The notes: a model not told the origin generated them from the sequence alone. Positions 20,994 to 30,221 are shown, numbered from the stretch's first letter. The stretch is 64,000 nt of DNA from Saccharothrix sp. NRRL B-16348 (GCF_001280085.1 NZ_LGED01000270.1:56150-120149), one strand, 5' to 3'. Made by a program: numbers and translations.

Positions 20994-21173
20994 CGCGTGT
21001 CGAACCTTCAAACCGCGCGTGTCGAACCTTCAGACCGCGCGTGTCGAACCTTCAGACCGCGCGTGTCGAACCTTCAGACCGCGCGTGTCGAACCTTCAGA
21101 CCGCGCGTGTCGCGTGTCGAACCTTCAGACCGCGCGTGTCGAACCCTCAGGGACCCCGAGTTCGACGCCCGGG
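20994..21173. repeat. intergenic repeat array A, seven 22-bp units plus terminal module
   Basis: Seven copies of the core GTGTCGAACCTTCA occur at a 22-base spacing, with one 7-base insertion (the core starts near 20999, 21021, 21043, 21065, 21087, 21116 and 21138). The last unit runs into GACCCCGAGTTCGACGCCCGG. The array starts 22 bases after the DUF397 stop and occupies half of the 399-base gap before serA. Related arrays are at 27841, 42545 and 52891. Confidence 0.9.
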
Positions 21174-21239
21174 TCGGCGCGGTGGTCCATGTAGGACGCG
21201 CGTACCGTGTTCCAGCAGGTGAAACGGGGCACCCGGGTG

Positions 21240-21268
21240 TCAACCGCCGGGCGGGCGCTGACTATGCT
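21240..21268 (+). promoter_or_regulatory. possible serA promoter
   Basis: TATGCT at 21263-21268 is a fair -10, with TCAACC at 21240-21245 as a weak -35 at 17-base spacing. It lies about 100 bases before serA and downstream of array A. Confidence 0.3.
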
Positions 21269-21370
21269 CGTTAACAACCCGGACACATTGCCGTGGCCGG
21301 CCGGCGCGGGTGACGACCTGCTCGACGGCCCCGCGCTCCCCACCCGTTCACACCTCCGGGAGCGACGTCC

Positions 21371-22960
21371 GTGACCAAGCCCGTTGTCCTCATCGCCGAG
21401 AAGCTCGCACCGTCCGTTCTCGACGTCTTCGGTGATGGCATCGAGGTGCGCCACGTCGACGGCACCGACCGTCCCGCGCTGCTCGAAGCCGTCGCCGACG
21501 CCGACGCACTCCTGGTCCGCTCCGCCACCAAGGTGAACGCCGAGGTCTTCCAGGCCACCACCAAGCTCAAGGTCGTCGCCCGCGCCGGCGTCGGGCTCGA
21601 CAACGTCGAGGTGCCCGCCGCCACCGAGCGCGGTGTCATGGTGGTCAACGCGCCCACCTCGAACATCGTCAGCGCCGCCGAGCACGCCGTCGCCCTGCTG
21701 CTCGCCACCGCCCGCCAGATCCCGGCCGCGCACGCCACGCTGCAGAACCACGAGTGGAAGCGCAGCAAGTTCAACGGCGTCGAGGTCCAGGGCAAGACCG
21801 TCGGCGTGGTGGGCCTGGGCAAGATCGGCCAGCTGTTCGCGGCGCGCATCGCCGCCTTCGGCACCGAGCTGATCGCCTACGACCCGTACGTCAGCGCCGC
21901 CCGCGCCGCGCAGCTCGGCATCGAGCTGGTGACGCTGGAGGAACTGCTGGAGCGGGCCGACTTCATCTCCATCCACCTGCCGAAGACCCCGGAGACCAAG
22001 GGCCTGATCGGCGCCGCGCAGCTCGCCAAGGCCAAGCGCGGCGTGATCATCGTCAACGCCGCCCGCGGCGGTCTGGTCGACGAGGACGCGCTGGCCGAGG
22101 CCGTGAAGGAGGGCCAGGTCGGCGGCGCGGGCATCGACGTGTTCTCCACCGAGCCCACCACCGAGAGCCCGCTGTTCGGCCTGCCGAACGTCGTCGTCAC
22201 GCCGCACCTGGGCGCGTCCACCACGGAGGCGCAGGACCGGGCGGGCACGGACGTGGCCAAGTCGGTGCTGCTCGCGCTGGCCGGCGACTTCGTGCCGGAC
22301 GCGGTGAACGTGCAGGGCGGCGGCGTGGTCGGCGAGGAGGTCCGCCCGTACCTGCCGCTGGTGCAGAAGCTGGGCACGGTGGTCGCGGCGCTGAGCGCGA
22401 AGGCGCCGACCAGCGTCACCGTCGAGGTGCGCGGCGAGCTGTCCAACGAGGACGTGGCGGTGCTGCCGCTGGCCGCCCTGCGCGGCGTGTTCTCCAGCGT
22501 GGTCGAGGAGCAGGTGACCTTCGTCAACGCGCCGGCGCTGGCCACCTCCCTCGGCGTGAGCGTCGACCTGGTCAAGGAGCCGGAGAGCGCCAACCACCGC
22601 AGCCTGGTCACGGTGCGCGCGGTGCAGGCGGACGGCGCGGTCATCACGGTGTCGGGCACGCTCACGGGCCTGGACCAGGTCGAGAAGCTGGTCGGCATCA
22701 ACGGTCGCGGCTTCGACCTGCGCGCCGAGGGCAACGTGCTGCTGCTGGAGTACCCGGACCGGCCGGGCGTCATGGGCGCCGTCGGCACGCTGCTCGGCGA
22801 GGCGGGCGTGAACGTCGAGGCCGCCCAGATCAGCCAGACCAAGGACGGCGCGGACGCGTTCATGCTGCTGCGCGTCGACCGCCCGGTGGACACCGCGGTG
22901 CTCGACCCGATCGGCGCGGCCGTTGGCGCCCGCACGGTGCGCTCGGTCAACTTCGAGTGA
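21371..22960 (+). CDS. serA: D-3-phosphoglycerate dehydrogenase
   Basis: The 529-residue long-form SerA, as in mycobacteria, starts serine synthesis. The catalytic and NAD-binding core covers about residues 1-310: GVVGLGKIGQLFAARIAAFG, VNAARGGLVDEDAL, and His in VTPHLGASTTEAQDRAG. An intervening domain of about 140 residues follows. The C-terminal ACT domain (VLLLEYPDRPGVMGAVGTLLG) senses serine. The GTG start at 21371 (MTKPVVLIAEKLAPSV) gives a complete family-length protein. It is monocistronic, with a hairpin after it. Confidence 0.97.
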   Translation: MTKPVVLIAEKLAPSVLDVFGDGIEVRHVDGTDRPALLEAVADADALLVRSATKVNAEVFQATTKLKVVARAGVGLDNVEVPAATERGVMVVNAPTSNIVSAAEHAVALLLATARQIPAAHATLQNHEWKRSKFNGVEVQGKTVGVVGLGKIGQLFAARIAAFGTELIAYDPYVSAARAAQLGIELVTLEELLERADFISIHLPKTPETKGLIGAAQLAKAKRGVIIVNAARGGLVDEDALAEAVKEGQVGGAGIDVFSTEPTTESPLFGLPNVVVTPHLGASTTEAQDRAGTDVAKSVLLALAGDFVPDAVNVQGGGVVGEEVRPYLPLVQKLGTVVAALSAKAPTSVTVEVRGELSNEDVAVLPLAALRGVFSSVVEEQVTFVNAPALATSLGVSVDLVKEPESANHRSLVTVRAVQADGAVITVSGTLTGLDQVEKLVGINGRGFDLRAEGNVLLLEYPDRPGVMGAVGTLLGEAGVNVEAAQISQTKDGADAFMLLRVDRPVDTAVLDPIGAAVGARTVRSVNFE

Positions 22961-22987
22961 TCGGGTAGTCCCCGAAACGGAGTAACG

Positions 22988-23029
22988 CCGCCGAGGCCTG
23001 TCGATGTATATCGTCGCAGGTCTCGGCGG
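22988..23029 (+). terminator. terminator hairpin after serA
   Basis: CCGCCGAGGCCTG at 22988-23000 pairs with 23017-23029 (one G-T pair), with CGAT/ATCG in the loop. It lies 27 bases after the serA stop. The remaining gap to 23226 holds no feature I can name. Confidence 0.65.
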
Positions 23030-23226
23030 TGTCACAGTTAACCGTTAGTTGTCAAAACTGTGGTTGCCATCACTCGTATGGGCTAACTGATCAGCTCTAC
23101 CGAGCGATTAGGTTCCTCGCACGAGGTTGACCCGGTGCCGTAGAGGGCACGGCACCACGCGGGCAGTGCCCCCACTGGAGAAGACGCTGCCTGCCCGGTC
23201 GAATCCGACCTCGCTTGGGGCACGTT

Positions 23227-26200
23227 GTGAGCCGATCTCGCGTTGGCGCCAGATCAGCCGTACCGGTGGTGTTGGCCGCGATGCTCGTCGCCGGGTCCAC
23301 CGCCGGTACCGCGCTGGCCGCGGAAGATCCACTCGCGCCGTCCGTCGCGAACGCGCGCGGGCTGGACGCGGGCAAGTTGCAGTTGAAGGTGTCCGACCGG
23401 CTGACGGCCGCCAAGGGCAGGGTCACCGCGTTCGTGGAGTTGGAGGCCAAGCCGGCCGTCGACACGTTCGCCGAGCAGACCAGCCAGGGCGCCACGAAGC
23501 AGCAGGCGAAGGACGCCGCCAAGGCGACCAAGAGCGACGCCGGCCGGATCACCGACGTCGTCGTGAACGCCTTGAGGGGCAAGGACTCCGCCACCAAGGA
23601 GCTGTTCCGCACCGCCAACGGCGTGCCCGGCGTGGTCGTCCAGGCCGACGCCGCCAAGGTGCGCGAGCTGGCCCAGCGCGCGGACGTGAAGTCCGTGCGC
23701 ACGGTGGTGCCGAAGACCCGCCAGAACTCCAGCGCCGTGCAGCTGACGAACACGCTCAAGGCGTGGCAGGAGTACGGCAAGCTCGGTGACGACACCCGCG
23801 TCGGCATCATCGACACGGGCATCGACTACACCCACAGCGACTTCGCGGGCCCCGGCACCATCGAGGCGTTCCAGGCGATCGACGAGACCAAGGTCGACGC
23901 CTCGTACTTCCCGACGGCCAAGGTGGTCGGCGGCTACGACTTCGTCGGCAACGCCTACGACGGCGCCAGCGACGACCCGGAGCTGAACACCCCGAAGCCG
24001 GACCCGAACCCGCTCGACTGCAACGGCCACGGCTCGCATGTCGCCGGCACCGCGGCGGGCTTCGGCGTCAACGCCGACGGCACCACCTTCAAGGGTGACT
24101 ACACCAAGCTCACCCCCGAGGCGCTGGACGCGATGCGCATCGGCCCCGGCACCGCGCCGAAGGCCCTGCTGTTCGCGCTGAAGGTGTTCGGCTGCGACGG
24201 CTCGACCAACGTCACCGCTCAGGCCCTGGACTGGGCGCTCGACCCCGACGGCGACGGCGACTTCTCCGACCACCTCGACGTGGTCAACCTGTCGCTCGGC
24301 TCCGACTACGGCGCGCCGGACGACCCGGACAGCCTGTTCGTGCGCAAGCTCAACGCCTCCGGCGTGCTGACCGTGTTCTCCGCGGGCAACGGCGGCGACC
24401 TGTACGACATCGGCGGCTCGCCGGGCAGCACCCCCGAGGCGCTGACCGTGGCCAGCACCCGTGACGCGTACGTGCTGCGCGACGCGGTCGAGGTCACCGC
24501 GCCCGCCGGCTCCGCCGGGTCCAAGCCCGGCCAGTACAGCGTGGCCTACAACTACGAGGGCGCGAACGTCAGCGGCGCCGTCGTGGCGATGAGCGACGCG
24601 GCCAACAAGGACGGCTGCCTGCCGTTCTCGGCCGCGGACAAGGCCGCCGTCGCGGGCAAGATGGTGTGGCTCGAGTGGGACGACAACGACGCCACGCGTC
24701 GCTGCGGCTCGGTCGGCCGGAGCAACAACGCCACCGCCGCGGGCGCGATCGGCGCGCTGTTCACCTCGAACCTGGAGCACTTCAACGCGGGCATCTCCGG
24801 CAACGCGGCGATCCCGGTGTTCCAGCTGACCGGTTCGGCGACCGCGGCGCTGCGCCCGGCGCTGGCCGCGGGCACGCTGGCCGTCCGCCAGGCGGGCGAC
24901 CTGCGCACCTCGCTGCCCACGTACGACCCGGCCATCAGCGACACCCCGAGCTCGTTCACCTCGCGCGGCGTGCGCGGCCCGGTCGTGAAGCCGGACGTGG
25001 CCGCGCCCGGTGACTCCATCGCCTCCGCGCTGGTCGGCTCGGGCAACAAGACGATGGTCAACTCGGGCACCTCGATGGCCGCGCCGCACATCACCGGTGT
25101 CGCGGCGCTCGTGCGCCAGGTCCACCCGGACTGGACGCCGGAAGAGGTCAAGGCCGCGGTCATGAACACCGCGGGCCACGACGTGAAGGCCGACGGCGAG
25201 ACCTACGCGCCCAACCGCGTCGGCGCCGGCCGCGTCGACGGCAAGGCCGCCGTCGAGAACCAGGTCCTCGCCTACGTGCAGGACAACCCGGGCTCGGTGT
25301 CGGCGTCGTTCGGCACGGTCGAGGTGGCCGCGCCGGTCAGCCTCACCAAGACCATCAAGGTGGTCAACAAGTCCACCAAGTGGGTGGACTACACCGTGGG
25401 CTACGAGGCGCTGACCCAGATCCCGGGCGTGCGCTACGAGCTGTCCGCGAACACCGTGCGGCTCAGCCCGCGCGGCATCGCCCGGATCACCGTCACGCTG
25501 AAGATCGACGACCCGGCGGCGCTGCGCAAGACCGTCGACCCGACGATCGAGGCGAACCACCTGGACGTGCCGCGCCAGTACCTGGCCGACGCGTCGGGCC
25601 GGGTCGTGCTCACGCCGAAGTCCGGCTCCTCGGTCGCGCTGCGGGTGCCCGTGTACTCGGCGCCGAAGCCGGCGGCCGACATCTCCGTGGCCAACAACGT
25701 CCGGGTCAACGGCAAGGGCCAGGGCGTGCTGAACCTGACCGGCCGGGGTGTCGACCAGGGTGCCTACCAGTCCCTGGTGAGCGTGCTGGAGCTGCAGGCG
25801 TCCTCGCCGCAGCTGCCGGAGTGCCGCCGCAACGTCACCGACAACTGCGTGCTGAACGACACGGCGAAGGGCGGTGACCTGCGGTACGTGGGCGCCGCGT
25901 CGACCGCGCCGCTCGCCAAGGCGCAGGGCAGGCCGGAGGACGCGATGCTCGCGTTCGGTGTCGCGACCTGGGGCAACTGGTACAACCTGGGCAGCAACAC
26001 CATCCCGTTCATCGACATCGACACCAATGGTGACGGCACGTTCGACTACGAGGTCTACGCGACCAAGCTGACCGACACCGACCTGCTGGTCGCGGCCACG
26101 GTGGACCTGAGCACGGGCTCCACGGTCGACCTGCAGGGCGTCAACGGGCAGTTCGGCGACGTCGACACGAACGTGTTCGACACGAACGTGGTGGTCCTGC

Positions 26201-26571
26201 CCGTGCTGCTGTCGGCGCTGGGCATCGACGCGTCGGCGGACACGTCGCGGATCAGCTACCGGGTCGGCGTGGCCGGGTTCTACGTGGCTCCGGGCGCGTC
26301 CAACGGCCTGGTCGACGCGATCCCGAACGCGCTGTCGTTCGACCCGCTCAAGCCGGGCCTGTGGGTGCAGGGCGGTGGCGACCCCGCGCTGTCCTACCGG
26401 GCGCGCCCGGCCACCGCGCTGGTGGTCAACCACGACGCCGCGGCCGCCGCGGCCGACGGTGCGGACAGCCTGCTGGTCCTGCACCACCACAACGCCTCGG
26501 GTGACAAGGCGGACGTGGTGAGGGTGCGCGCCCAGGCGACGGTCGGCGGTGCCGTCCGCGCAGTGGGCTGA
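23227..26571 (+). CDS. secreted subtilisin-like S8 serine protease
   Basis: The 1114-residue protein has a Sec signal (VLAAMLVAGSTAGTALAAE, cleavage near residue 32) and an inhibitor-I9-like propeptide (about 35-165). The S8 domain is split by a PA domain (about residues 420-550). The catalytic triad is visible: Asp196 in GIIDTGIDYTH, His268 in NGHGSHVAGT and Ser616 in NSGTSMAAPH. A C-terminal half of about 430 residues has beta-sandwich-like character (SLTKTIKVVNKSTKWVDYTV and later Asp-rich DIDTNGDGTFDYE). It is an extracellular protease, perhaps self-processing. GTG 23227 is preferred to an in-frame TTG 12 bases upstream. It is monocistronic with a strong terminator. Confidence 0.9.
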   Translation: MSRSRVGARSAVPVVLAAMLVAGSTAGTALAAEDPLAPSVANARGLDAGKLQLKVSDRLTAAKGRVTAFVELEAKPAVDTFAEQTSQGATKQQAKDAAKATKSDAGRITDVVVNALRGKDSATKELFRTANGVPGVVVQADAAKVRELAQRADVKSVRTVVPKTRQNSSAVQLTNTLKAWQEYGKLGDDTRVGIIDTGIDYTHSDFAGPGTIEAFQAIDETKVDASYFPTAKVVGGYDFVGNAYDGASDDPELNTPKPDPNPLDCNGHGSHVAGTAAGFGVNADGTTFKGDYTKLTPEALDAMRIGPGTAPKALLFALKVFGCDGSTNVTAQALDWALDPDGDGDFSDHLDVVNLSLGSDYGAPDDPDSLFVRKLNASGVLTVFSAGNGGDLYDIGGSPGSTPEALTVASTRDAYVLRDAVEVTAPAGSAGSKPGQYSVAYNYEGANVSGAVVAMSDAANKDGCLPFSAADKAAVAGKMVWLEWDDNDATRRCGSVGRSNNATAAGAIGALFTSNLEHFNAGISGNAAIPVFQLTGSATAALRPALAAGTLAVRQAGDLRTSLPTYDPAISDTPSSFTSRGVRGPVVKPDVAAPGDSIASALVGSGNKTMVNSGTSMAAPHITGVAALVRQVHPDWTPEEVKAAVMNTAGHDVKADGETYAPNRVGAGRVDGKAAVENQVLAYVQDNPGSVSASFGTVEVAAPVSLTKTIKVVNKSTKWVDYTVGYEALTQIPGVRYELSANTVRLSPRGIARITVTLKIDDPAALRKTVDPTIEANHLDVPRQYLADASGRVVLTPKSGSSVALRVPVYSAPKPAADISVANNVRVNGKGQGVLNLTGRGVDQGAYQSLVSVLELQASSPQLPECRRNVTDNCVLNDTAKGGDLRYVGAASTAPLAKAQGRPEDAMLAFGVATWGNWYNLGSNTIPFIDIDTNGDGTFDYEVYATKLTDTDLLVAATVDLSTGSTVDLQGVNGQFGDVDTNVFDTNVVVLPVLLSALGIDASADTSRISYRVGVAGFYVAPGASNGLVDAIPNALSFDPLKPGLWVQGGGDPALSYRARPATALVVNHDAAAAAADGADSLLVLHHHNASGDKADVVRVRAQATVGGAVRAVG

Positions 26572-26583
26572 TCGACGTGCACC

Positions 26584-26620
26584 GCTCTGGCCGGTCGGGG
26601 TTGCCCCGGCCGGCCAGAGC
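26584..26620 (+). terminator. terminator of the S8 protease gene
   Basis: A 17-bp stem with one T-G pair, GCTCTGGCCGGTCGGGG at 26584-26600 and its partner at 26604-26620, has a 3-base loop and is followed by CGTTTA. It starts 12 bases after the stop codon. Confidence 0.8.
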
Positions 26621-26643
26621 CGTTTACGCGCATCGGGTGACGA

Positions 26644-26669
26644 CCGAACGGGTGCACTGAACCGTTCGG
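26644..26669 (+). promoter_or_regulatory. inverted repeat upstream of leuB
   Basis: CCGAACGG at 26644-26651 and CCGTTCGG at 26662-26669 form a perfect 8-bp inverted repeat. A TAGCCT -10-like box is at 26739-26744. A nine-codon ATG frame (26751-26780, METSPAQWD) starts 6 bases after it and has no Leu codons, so it is not an obvious attenuator. Confidence 0.35.
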
Positions 26670-26798
26670 GTGTCCCGCAGTCCGGGAGATATGGCCACGG
26701 AGGGGTGTTCCGAGTGCGGTTTCACGGCCTCGGACCGGTAGCCTTTCGCAATGGAAACTAGTCCCGCGCAATGGGACTGATACCTGGGAGGTGTGTGG

Positions 26799-27836
26799 AT
26801 GCGGCTCGCAGTGATCCCAGGAGACGGGATCGGGCCCGAGGTCGTCGCCGAGGCCCTGAAGGTGCTCGGTGAGGTCGTTCCAGCGGCTGAGATCACCCGC
26901 TACGACCTCGGCGCGGCGCGCTGGCACGCCACAGGTGAGTTGCTGCCGGAGTCCGTGCTCGGGGAACTCCGCCAGCACGACGCGATCCTGCTCGGCGCCG
27001 TGGGCGACCCGTCGGTGCCGAGCGGAATCCTGGAACGCGGCCTGTTGCTGCGGCTCCGGTTCGAGCTCGACCACCACGTGAACCTGCGCCCGGCCCGGCT
27101 CTACCCCGGTGTGCGCAGCCCGATCGCCGACCCGCCCGAGATCGACATGGTGGTGGTGCGCGAGGGCACGGAGGGGCTGTACGCCGGCAACGGCGGCCTC
27201 CTGCGCAAGGACACGCCGCACGAGATCGCGACCGAGGTGTCGATCAACACGTCGTTCGGCGTGGAGCGGGTGGTGCGCGACGCGTTCGGCCGTGCCGCGA
27301 ACCGGCCGCGCAAGCACCTCACGCTCGTGCACAAGACCAACGTGCTCACGCACGCCGGGTCGTTGTGGTCGCGCGTGGTGGAGGAGGTGTCGTTGCAGCA
27401 CCCCGACGTGACGGTGGCTTACCAGCACGTGGACGCGGCGACGATCCACCTGGTCACCGACCCGGGCCGGTACGACGTGATCGTGACGGACAACCTGTTC
27501 GGCGACATCCTGACCGACCTGGCGGCGGCCGTGACCGGCGGCATCGGGCTGGCGGCGTCGGGCAACCTCGACGTGACCAGGCGCAACCCGAGCATGTTCG
27601 AGCCGGTGCACGGCAGCGCGCCGGACATCGCCGGGCAGGGCATCGCCGACCCGACGGCCGCGGTGCTGTCGGTGGCGCTGATGCTCGACCACCTGGGCGA
27701 GTCGGAGGCCGCGCGGCGGATCGAGGCGTCGGTGGCCTTTGATCTGGCGACTCGTGACCACTCGTCGCCGGGCGCCACCTACGCGGTGGGCGACCGCCTG
27801 GCCGCCCTGGTCTCCTCGAACGTGAGGACGGCCTGA
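26799..27836 (+). CDS. leuB: 3-isopropylmalate dehydrogenase
   Basis: The 345-residue enzyme oxidises 3-isopropylmalate in leucine synthesis. Seen are [21 protein letters not shown] at the N-terminus, the substrate arginines and YAGNGG region, [14 protein letters not shown], the metal-binding [18 protein letters not shown], and [19 protein letters not shown]. The ATG at 26799 has GGGAGG at 7 bases and is preferred to a GTG six bases upstream. It stands apart from leuCD, as is common in actinobacteria. Repeat array B begins 4 bases after its stop. Confidence 0.96.
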   Translation: MRLAVIPGDGIGPEVVAEALKVLGEVVPAAEITRYDLGAARWHATGELLPESVLGELRQHDAILLGAVGDPSVPSGILERGLLLRLRFELDHHVNLRPARLYPGVRSPIADPPEIDMVVVREGTEGLYAGNGGLLRKDTPHEIATEVSINTSFGVERVVRDAFGRAANRPRKHLTLVHKTNVLTHAGSLWSRVVEEVSLQHPDVTVAYQHVDAATIHLVTDPGRYDVIVTDNLFGDILTDLAAAVTGGIGLAASGNLDVTRRNPSMFEPVHGSAPDIAGQGIADPTAAVLSVALMLDHLGESEAARRIEASVAFDLATRDHSSPGATYAVGDRLAALVSSNVRTA

Positions 27837-27840
27837 CCTC

Positions 27841-28048
27841 GAGAGTCCTACCTCCAACCCGCGAGAGTCCTACGTTCAGAACGCGAGAGTCCTACGTTCG
27901 GAACGCGAGAGTCCTACGTTCGGAACGCGAGAGTCCTACGTTCAGAACACCTGAGTTCAACGCTCAGGACCGGGGCGACCTGCTCCGAGTGTTGAATTCA
28001 GGTCGGCTGAACGTAGGACTCTCGGGGCGCGAACGTAGGACTCTCGCG
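27841..28048. repeat. intergenic repeat array B, direct and inverted 22-bp units
   Basis: Five direct units with core GAGAGTCCTACGTTCAGAAC start at 27841, 27863, 27885, 27907 and 27929 (exact 22-base period; the first is diverged). They run into the terminal module GAGTTCAACGCTCAGGAC. After 15-20 bases the inverted module (GTGTTGAATTCAGG) and two inverted units (GAACGTAGGACTCTCG) follow. The array can fold back on itself. It sits between the leuB stop and its terminator. Confidence 0.9.
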
Positions 28049-28063
28049 TTGGAGAACAAGTGA

Positions 28064-28098
28064 TCAGGGCCACCACGGCGATGTCGTGGTGGCCCTGA
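28064..28098 (+). terminator. terminator hairpin after leuB and array B
   Basis: A perfect 14-bp stem, TCAGGGCCACCACG at 28064-28077 with 28085-28098, has a 7-base loop. It separates leuB from the cobalamin riboswitch. Confidence 0.75.
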
Positions 28099-28104
28099 CC
28101 GCGT

Positions 28105-28225
28105 CACGGGCCGTAGGGTCGCCCCTGCCGCCCGTGGGGGAAGTCCGGTCGAATTCCGGCGCTGACCCGCAACGGTAGGCCGAACGTCACGCTGCACGAC
28201 GCTCGGCGAGCCCGATCACCCGTGG
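28105..28225 (+). promoter_or_regulatory. cobalamin riboswitch
   Basis: The conserved core is readable: GGGAAGTCCGGTCGAATTCC near 28138, then the B12 box GCTGACCCGCAACGGTA (28161-28177), and the closing GGCGAGCCCGATCACC (28205-28220). The element precedes an ABC transporter whose first gene starts at 28333. A downstream hairpin, GGTGGCC/GGCCACC (28296-28315), lies just before the GAAAGG ribosome site and could carry the switch to translation. Cobalamin binding should lower expression. Confidence 0.88.
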
Positions 28226-28332
28226 GCGGTGGGAAGAAGCTCCAACTCCTGCCGTGGTCTGCGGGACGGGTGCGCCGGCCTGCCGCGAGCGGGCGGGTGG
28301 CCGGTCTGGGCCACCTGTCCGAAAGGCGACCG

Positions 28333-29469
28333 GTGACCTCACCCAGCAGCCGGGGCACGACCGACCGCACCCCGCCGCCGACACCCGCTCCGACACCGAG
28401 TCAGGCACCGGTGCCGAGCCAAACACCGCCGCCGGGGCCGCGTCGGCCGCCCACGGCGGGTCTGTGCGTGGCCCTCACCGTCGTCCTCGCCGCCTCGGTG
28501 GTCGCCGGCGTCGCGCTCGGACCGGTGCGCATCCCGTTCGGCGACGTCCTCCGCTTCCTCGCCGCCGCGCTCACCGGCGGCACGATCGACGCCGCCGAAG
28601 CGGGCCCCTACCGGATCGTGTGGGACATCCGCCTGCCCCGCGTCCTGCTGGCCGCCGTCGTCGGCGCGGGCCTGTCCACGGTCGGTGTCGCCATCCAGGC
28701 CATGGTCCGCAACGCCCTGGCCGACCCGTACGTGCTGGGCATCTCCTCCGGCGCGAGCGTCGGCGCCACCGCCGTCGTCACCACGGGCCTGTTCGCCTCG
28801 CTCGGCATCTACGCCCTGTCCACGGCCGCGTTCCTCGCCGCGCTCGCCGCGATGGCCCTGGTCTACGTGGTCGCGGGCCGCGACCTCACGCCGCTGCGCC
28901 TGGTACTCACCGGCACCGCCCTGGCCTACGGCTTCTCCGCCGTGGCCATGCTGCTGGTGTTCCAGTCGCCACGCGGCGAGGCGGCACGGGCCGCGATGTT
29001 CTGGCTGCTGGGCAGCCTCGGCGGCGTCACGTGGGCGTCACTGCCCATCGCCGCCGTGGTCGTGCTGGCGGGCATCGTCTACCTCCGGACCCGCGCCAAG
29101 CACCTCAACGCCCTCTCCATGGGCGACGAGACCGCCACCACCCTCGGCATCGACGTCTCCCGCACCCGCAAGGCGCTGTTCGGCGTCACGGCCGCCATGA
29201 CCGGCGTGCTGGTCGCGGTCAGCGGCGCGGTCGGGTTCGTCGGCCTCATGCTGCCGCACCTGGTCCGCCTCACGGTCGGCGCGGACCACCGCAAGGTGCT
29301 CGCCGTGGCGCCGCTCGCGGGCGCGTGCTTCCTCATCTGGGTCGACGTCGCCGCACGCCTGCTCGCCGCACCCGAGGAGCTGCCGCTGGGCGTCATCACG
29401 GCCGCGCTGGGCGTGCCGTGCTTCGTCCTGCTGATGCGCCGCCGCGGCTACGTGTTCGGCGGTCGCTGA
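28333..29469 (+). CDS. FecCD/BtuC-type ABC transporter permease
   Basis: The 378-residue protein has a Pro/Ser/Thr-rich cytoplasmic head (to about residue 38) followed by about ten membrane helices of the BtuC/FecCD fold. Family motifs are LPRVLLAAVVGAGLSTVGVAIQAMVRNALADPYVLGISSGAS and the late GFVGLMLPHLVRLTVG. GTG 28333 has AAAGG at 6 bases. A GTG at 28222 would start inside the riboswitch and is rejected. The riboswitch makes a corrinoid the likely cargo. This set also resembles a family some databases name F420-0 transporters, which is the main alternative. Confidence 0.88.
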   Translation: MTSPSSRGTTDRTPPPTPAPTPSQAPVPSQTPPPGPRRPPTAGLCVALTVVLAASVVAGVALGPVRIPFGDVLRFLAAALTGGTIDAAEAGPYRIVWDIRLPRVLLAAVVGAGLSTVGVAIQAMVRNALADPYVLGISSGASVGATAVVTTGLFASLGIYALSTAAFLAALAAMALVYVVAGRDLTPLRLVLTGTALAYGFSAVAMLLVFQSPRGEAARAAMFWLLGSLGGVTWASLPIAAVVVLAGIVYLRTRAKHLNALSMGDETATTLGIDVSRTRKALFGVTAAMTGVLVAVSGAVGFVGLMLPHLVRLTVGADHRKVLAVAPLAGACFLIWVDVAARLLAAPEELPLGVITAALGVPCFVLLMRRRGYVFGGR

Positions 29470-30221
29470 TGGACGTCCGGCTGGAAGACCTCACCGTGAC
29501 CGACATCCTCCACGGCGTCGACCTGCACGCCGCGGAGCACGAGGTGCACGGCATCGTCGGCCCCAACGGCAGCGGCAAGTCCACCACGCTGCGCTGCGTG
29601 TACCGGGCGCTCGCGCCGTCCGGGGGAGTGGTCCGCCTCGGCGGCCGGGACGTCGCCGGCACGAAGGTCCGCGACACCGCCGAGCACCTCGCCGCGCTCA
29701 CCCAGGACAGCCACGTCGAGTTCGACTTCACCGTCACCGAAGTCGTCGCGATGGGACGCCTCCCGCACCGGAGCACCCCCCGGCACGACGACGAGGTCGT
29801 GGCCGACGCACTGTCCCGGGTGGACGCCTCACACCTCGCCCACCGCGGTTTCCTCAGCCTGTCCGGCGGCGAGCGCCAGCGCGTCCTCATCGCCCGCGCC
29901 CTCGCCCAGCGGCCGAAGGTGCTCGTCCTGGACGAGCCGACCAACCACCTCGACATCAGCCACCAGCTCGCGGTCCTCGCGCTGGTCCGGAGCCTGGACG
30001 TGACGGTCCTCGCGGTCCTGCACGACCTCAACCTCGCCGCCGCCTACTGCGACCGGCTGCACGTGCTGGACCGCGGCCGGGTGGTGCGCAGCGGCACGCC
30101 GGACGAAGTGCTCACCCCCGAGGTGCTGCACGACGTCTTCCACGTCCGCGCGCATGTCGTCCGCCACCCCACCAGCGGTGTTCCCCAACTGCTGTTCGAA
30201 CACACGGAGCCCAAGTCGTGA
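29469..30221 (+). CDS. ABC transporter ATPase, corrinoid/siderophore type
   Basis: The 250-residue ATPase has Walker A GPNGSGKSTTL (about residue 36), Q-loop ALTQDSHVEFDFTVTEVV, signature LSGGERQRV (about 135), Walker B VLVLDEPTNHLD and a switch His in AVLHDLNLAAAYCD. The ATG overlaps the permease stop (TGATG), and its own stop overlaps the next start, so the three genes form one coupled cassette. It powers uptake through the neighbouring permease at the cytoplasmic face. Confidence 0.93.
   Translation: MDVRLEDLTVTDILHGVDLHAAEHEVHGIVGPNGSGKSTTLRCVYRALAPSGGVVRLGGRDVAGTKVRDTAEHLAALTQDSHVEFDFTVTEVVAMGRLPHRSTPRHDDEVVADALSRVDASHLAHRGFLSLSGGERQRVLIARALAQRPKVLVLDEPTNHLDISHQLAVLALVRSLDVTVLAVLHDLNLAAAYCDRLHVLDRGRVVRSGTPDEVLTPEVLHDVFHVRAHVVRHPTSGVPQLLFEHTEPKS

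Noticed and set aside
20994..21173. Repeat array read as a CRISPR array
   Set aside because: Units are contiguous at 22 bases with no unique spacers, no leader and no cas genes nearby.
26751..26780. Nine-codon frame METSPAQWD before leuB as a leucine attenuator
   Set aside because: No Leu codons and no terminator before leuB, although a -10-like box sits 6 bases upstream.
28222..28332. GTG at 28222 as the permease start
   Set aside because: It lies within the cobalamin riboswitch end; GTG 28333 has a ribosome site and gives a normal N-terminus.
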